Shown one piece after another: positions 33,160-36,577 of a stretch of DNA of 36,577 nt. The DNA is from Campylobacteraceae bacterium. Its GTDB lineage: Bacteria; Campylobacterota; Campylobacteria; Campylobacterales; Sulfurospirillaceae. The notes beneath the pieces are model-generated. The model was not told where the DNA came from. It ran no database searches and saw nothing but the letters and a program-made list of their open reading frames with translations. The stretch spans positions 87,466 through 124,042 of the forward strand of contig JALSKH010000048.1 in NCBI GenBank assembly GCA_026988975.1. Direction: 5' to 3'. Each line of letters starts with the position of its first letter. Position 1 is the stretch's first letter. The position numbers were made by a program, and so were the translations under genes.

Positions 33160-34905
33160 GTGAAGCGTACCACTTGTCCGTTAGATTGTTTTGATAGTTG
33201 TAGTGTGATTTTAGGAGAAGATGGTCGCTTAAAAGGAGATAAAAATCATCCAATCACACAAGGTTATTTATGCCATCATCTAAATAATTTCCATAAAATT
33301 AAAAGAATTGAAAAACCGATATATCAAGGCAAAGAGATTGAACTAGATGAAGCTCTTGAAGTATTGAGAAATAAAATAGAAATTACTGAACCATCAAAAA
33401 TCATATACTATAAAGGCAGTGGAAATCTAGGCTCAATGCAGAGTGTCCCAAGACTCTTTTTTGATAAATACGGAGCTACGCTTACCAAAGGTGGGCTTTG
33501 TGAAGAGGCAGGAATTTACGGCATAGAAGAGGGTAGAGGTGCAGCTCTTGCACTTTCACCAAATGTTGTAAAAGATAGTGAAGTTGTGATAGTTTGGGGT
33601 AGAAACATTAGCATTACAAACTCGCATATGTTGCCTGCTTTAAAGGGCAAAAAACTAATCGTCATAGATCCACGAGTTACCGATATCGCAAAAAAAGCAG
33701 ATCTACATGTACAGATAAAACCAAGAGCAGATATCTACCTCGCTATGTTTTTGAGTCGCCTTGCTTATATGGAGCAGATGGAAGATGCAGAATTTATAGA
33801 AAATAGATGTGAAAATTTTGACTATTTTTTAGATGAGATAAACGGGATACCTATAGTTGAGTTTATAGACAAATCTGGAGTTGATTTAAAAACTATAGGA
33901 AATATACTCTCTATGATAGAAGGTAAAAAAGTATCAATTTTAGTGGGCATCGGTGTGCAAAAATATACTCATGGGCACAGCGTTCTGCGAGCAATAGACT
34001 CTTTTGCGGCTCTTTTGGGATTGTTTGGAAAAGATGGTTGTGGTGTAGGTTTTATAGACGATAGTGGTTATGGTTTTGGAAAACCTTTTTCAAGTAATAG
34101 CAAAAAAAGAGTCCCTATGCCAACAGTTGATTTTGGTGATTTTGATATCAGTTTCATACAGGGTGGAAATCCTATGACTCAGCTCCCTTGTACTCAAAAA
34201 GTAAAAGAGGGGCTAGAGAAGTCAAAATTTGTGGTATATTTTGGATTGTTTGAAAACGAAACATCTAAAATGGCGGATTTAATAATACCAGCTAAAACAT
34301 TTTTGGAAAAAGAGGATTTAAAACTCTCTTATGGACACGAGTATATAGGCTTTATGCCTAAACTCATCGACTCTGATATCGGTATTAGCGAATATGGATT
34401 ATGTGCATATTTGATGAGAGAGTTCAAATTTGCTGAAATTAGCAGTGAAAAAGAGTATGTAGACGAAGTTTTAGGCGATAATTGTATGAAAAAAGATGGC
34501 TTATTGGTTTCCAAATTTCTCGAAAATTCACCATATAGCGAAAAATTTTATACAGAAGATGAGAAGTTTATCTTTTTTGATGAATATGATGATGATTTTG
34601 ATGAGGAAGAGGGCGATTTTTATCTGCTCGCAGTAAAACAAAATAGGTCGCTAAATTCTCAATTTTATACAGATGATTTTTTAAGGGTTCCTCCCTCTTT
34701 AGGTTTTAAAGATGGAGAGATAATTAAACTTGGCTATAGGAAATATGAATGTTCGTACGAGGTTAGAGTGGATGAAAGTTTGCGTTCTGATTGCTTGGCT
34801 CTGTATTCAGGTGGCAAAAAATCAAATATGCTGACTCCGTCACTTGTTAGCGAGGAGGGTGATGGCGCTGTGTATCAAGAGCTAAAGGTAAATATAATCA
34901 AATGA
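33160..34905 (+). CDS. Molybdopterin oxidoreductase, short form
   Basis: A 581-aa member of the DMSO-reductase/formate-dehydrogenase superfamily. The N-terminal iron-sulfur motif is TTCPLDCFDSC with a fourth Cys in GYLC, so one 4Fe-4S cluster. GGLCEEAGIYG offers a Cys as a molybdenum ligand, and WGRNISITNSH, VIDPRVT and GGNPMTQLPC follow the molybdopterin-binding blocks. It has no Tat signal and is probably cytoplasmic. The length is short for the family (typically 650-750); the C-terminal molybdopterin domain is compact. GTG 33160 follows the HlyD-like stop directly. Substrate unknown. Confidence 0.8.
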   Translation: MKRTTCPLDCFDSCSVILGEDGRLKGDKNHPITQGYLCHHLNNFHKIKRIEKPIYQGKEIELDEALEVLRNKIEITEPSKIIYYKGSGNLGSMQSVPRLFFDKYGATLTKGGLCEEAGIYGIEEGRGAALALSPNVVKDSEVVIVWGRNISITNSHMLPALKGKKLIVIDPRVTDIAKKADLHVQIKPRADIYLAMFLSRLAYMEQMEDAEFIENRCENFDYFLDEINGIPIVEFIDKSGVDLKTIGNILSMIEGKKVSILVGIGVQKYTHGHSVLRAIDSFAALLGLFGKDGCGVGFIDDSGYGFGKPFSSNSKKRVPMPTVDFGDFDISFIQGGNPMTQLPCTQKVKEGLEKSKFVVYFGLFENETSKMADLIIPAKTFLEKEDLKLSYGHEYIGFMPKLIDSDIGISEYGLCAYLMREFKFAEISSEKEYVDEVLGDNCMKKDGLLVSKFLENSPYSEKFYTEDEKFIFFDEYDDDFDEEEGDFYLLAVKQNRSLNSQFYTDDFLRVPPSLGFKDGEIIKLGYRKYECSYEVRVDESLRSDCLALYSGGKKSNMLTPSLVSEEGDGAVYQELKVNIIK

Positions 34906-35594
34906 TAGACGAAAAAATTCTGCTTGATGACACACTGCTTTTGGTTGAACAAAATTTCTATTTTTTAAATATGGGTGAGTTTTTGGGAATGCTTTCAAAA
35001 ACAGAAGATTTAACTGATCGAAGTATGTTTGTCGTAAAAAAATTTGATAGTCAAAATGCCTACTATTTTAATGCAGATATAACTTATGAGCTTTTAAAAA
35101 ATGCAAGAAAATATAAAAAAGATGAACTATCGTTGTTTGAGTATTTTGTTGAATTTAACTCTTTTAGGGGAATTTGCATGGCGATGGTTGAAGCTTTGAG
35201 ACTGGAAAATAGTTTCAAAGAGTACATCGAGCAAAGAGTAGGGGAGCAGTATGAAAATTTTTATGATATACTCTCTTTTGTAAGAAATGTACTATCTCAC
35301 AATACTCACGCTGAAATCAGACTTAACGAAAAAGATTTCGCTGGGACGCTTAAACGAATACGAAGGATGAGACGAAACGAAAATGTTAAGCTTAACTTTC
35401 AGTATAGCGCGTCTTTACCAGAGATTTCACCGCCAAATAGTCGATATGGCGTAAATATCTCTATCGATTTTCTCTCACTGAAAGTTGGAGATGAGTTCTT
35501 GAAAATTGTTGAAATGTGGGATCTTTTTATGTTGAGCGAACTCTGTTTTAACCTTGTCATATCTTTTAGGACATTGCAATTAAAAGAGCTTTAA
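34902..35594 (+). CDS. Unknown protein with RNxxxH (HEPN-type) motif
   Basis: A 230-aa soluble, mostly helical protein. FVRNVLSHNTHAE contains RNVLSH (Arg128 to His133), the RNxxxH form typical of HEPN domains, which include many RNases of defence and toxin systems as well as non-catalytic members. The helix before it (YIEQRVGEQYENFYDILSF) fits the four-helix fold. It overlaps the molybdenum enzyme gene as ATGA, so it is more likely an accessory or chaperone than a free toxin. No antitoxin or nucleotidyltransferase partner is adjacent. Confidence 0.6.
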   Translation: MIDEKILLDDTLLLVEQNFYFLNMGEFLGMLSKTEDLTDRSMFVVKKFDSQNAYYFNADITYELLKNARKYKKDELSLFEYFVEFNSFRGICMAMVEALRLENSFKEYIEQRVGEQYENFYDILSFVRNVLSHNTHAEIRLNEKDFAGTLKRIRRMRRNENVKLNFQYSASLPEISPPNSRYGVNISIDFLSLKVGDEFLKIVEMWDLFMLSELCFNLVISFRTLQLKEL

Positions 35595-35788
35595 AAGAAC
35601 TCTATGGAGTTGGGATACTGTTTTTCTACTTTCTTAAGTGGCCATATGTCTTAGGTTATCCATTTCTTTATCGTGATGCGATAGAAAGTAGTTTTATTCT
35701 TGATGGACTTTGGATTTACTGTTTGATTTTGATTTTTAAAGATATTTTTGTGATGATTAAGTACCCAACCAAGAGAAACACCAACTAA
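35579..35788 (+). CDS. Hidden small membrane protein with ATT start, 3' end in repeat element
   Basis: The frame from 35579 is open for 69 codons and reads as a real membrane protein: KRALKELYGVGILFFYFLKW, then PYVLGYPFLYRDAIESS, then a second helix DGLWIYCLILIFKDIFVMI. No ATG, GTG or TTG begins it; ATT 35579 has AGGA with 7-nt spacing inside the previous gene and is the best start. The last nine codons and the stop come from the left inverted repeat of the element at 35759, so the original C-terminus was probably lost. It may be a live gene or a decaying one. Confidence 0.45.
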   Translation: MKRALKELYGVGILFFYFLKWPYVLGYPFLYRDAIESSFILDGLWIYCLILIFKDIFVMIKYPTKRNTN

Positions 35789-36027
35789 TAGAAGTTCAAA
35801 AAGAGTGCATATGCAAGGCAAAAACTTGTAGGTGTACTTATTGTACATCAAAAGTTTTTAACGAAGTCAGATGTGCTCTTTTTGAGCTTTCCTACGGACG
35901 AAAAGATAACGGCACGATTACTGCGTTAGTTTTCTTGAATTACCTACGGGTAGTCCTGCGAAAATCTGCCTTGTACTCGCACCGTTGCGTTTCGCTATTA
36001 GTTGGTGTTTCTCTTGGTTGGGTACTT
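35759..36027. mobile_element. 269-bp MITE-like element with 33-bp perfect inverted repeats
   Basis: AAGTACCCAACCAAGAGAAA... at 35759-35791 is repeated exactly as reverse complement at 35995-36027 (33 of 33). Inside are further structures: AAAAACTT (35820-35827) with AAGTTTTT (35852-35859) and an inner GTGTAC/GTACAT stem, a CTCTTTTTGA/TCAAAAAGAG pair, and AACGG (35908-35912) with CCGTT (35982-35986). No transposase and no obvious target duplication. A 66-aa minus-strand ORF across it is not convincing. The 240 bases from 35789 to the glnB terminator hold only this element. Confidence 0.7.
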
Positions 36028-36055
36028 GAAAACAAGAAGATAAATAGGTGTAGCA

Positions 36056-36081
36056 AAAGGGACTAATTAATTAGCCCCTTT
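36056..36081 (-). terminator. Terminator behind the PII gene
   Basis: AAAGGGACTAA (36056-36066) pairs with TTAGCCCCTTT (36071-36081) with one mismatch and a 4-nt loop, 7 bp beyond the stop of the PII gene; the minus-strand product ends in CTTTTG. Confidence 0.65.
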
Positions 36082-36087
36082 GAAAAG

Positions 36088-36577
<490 letters not shown>

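Noticed and set aside
35651-35851. Minus-strand ORF of 66 codons across the element
   Set aside because: It is antisense to the better membrane ORF and runs through the inverted repeat; no ribosome site of note. More likely a by-product of the repeat.
35910-35925. Sigma-54-like site GGCAC-N6-TGC inside the repeat element
   Set aside because: The spacing is right but the -12 part is CTGC rather than TTGC and there is no downstream gene in that direction before the convergent PII gene.
35750-36036. Target-site duplication around the 269-bp element
   Set aside because: The flanks (GATGATT on the left, GAAAACA on the right) do not match.

Overview
The window is one continuous stretch of a Campylobacterota (epsilonproteobacterial) chromosome. 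It is low-GC and densely packed, most likely from a free-living Sulfurimonas-like organism. The evidence is family-level: a Campylobacter-type sigma-70, a flgG2-flgG pair behind a campylobacterial sigma-54 promoter (GGAAC-N7-TTGCTT), and the gene order small TPR protein - CiaD-like - cca - purU, which I recall from Campylobacter jejuni (Cj0787-Cj0790). The genus is an inference. I recognised no rRNA, tRNA or CRISPR array.

Layout. (1) 1-5245, plus strand: the 3' end of acnB, a MetF-like reductase, an APC-family permease, hemL, an AtpZ-like protein and a second small membrane protein. (2) 5223-7723, minus strand: rpoD and an unknown protein directly behind it. (3) 7802-10621, plus: sigma-54 promoter, flgG2-like, flgG, a small membrane protein, azlC and azlD. 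(4) 10602-11399: a brnT-brnA toxin-antitoxin module lying between two copies of an 18-bp direct repeat. (5) 11413-13351: ppaC, then on the minus strand proC and a small exported protein. (6) 13411-24826, plus: a housekeeping run, mostly overlapping genes (FetB-like permease, thioesterase, leuD, leuB, TPR protein, CiaD-like, cca, purU, trmL, HI0933-type flavoprotein, exported nuclease, tiny membrane protein, glyS, MnmC2-like oxidoreductase).

(7) 24853-32273 is the most unusual part: a divergent cluster of six exported proteins. Leftward are a CsgG/FlgT-like multidomain protein and a DUF6844-like protein. Rightward are two unknown exported proteins, an LPP20-like protein and a YcfL-like protein. 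The two arms share a 137-bp regulatory region with a 9-bp dyad. I infer an outer-envelope assembly related in parts to CsgG/LpoB/YcfL and FlgO/P/T proteins, without curli or H-ring partners. (8) 32324-35788: an orphan HlyD-like adaptor, a short molybdopterin oxidoreductase, a protein with an RNxxxH (HEPN-type) motif, and a hidden small membrane ORF. The 3' end of that ORF lies in the left inverted repeat of a 269-bp element (35759-36027). (9) 36056-36577: glnB/glnK on the minus strand, preceded by 45-bp tandem repeats that run off the window.

A second layer runs across the core genes. The palindrome CTCTACATGTAGAG occurs four times in full and twice as CTACATGTAG, and each time it is read as Leu-His-Val-Glu inside an unrelated protein. 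It looks like a highly iterated palindrome with its own DNA-level role.
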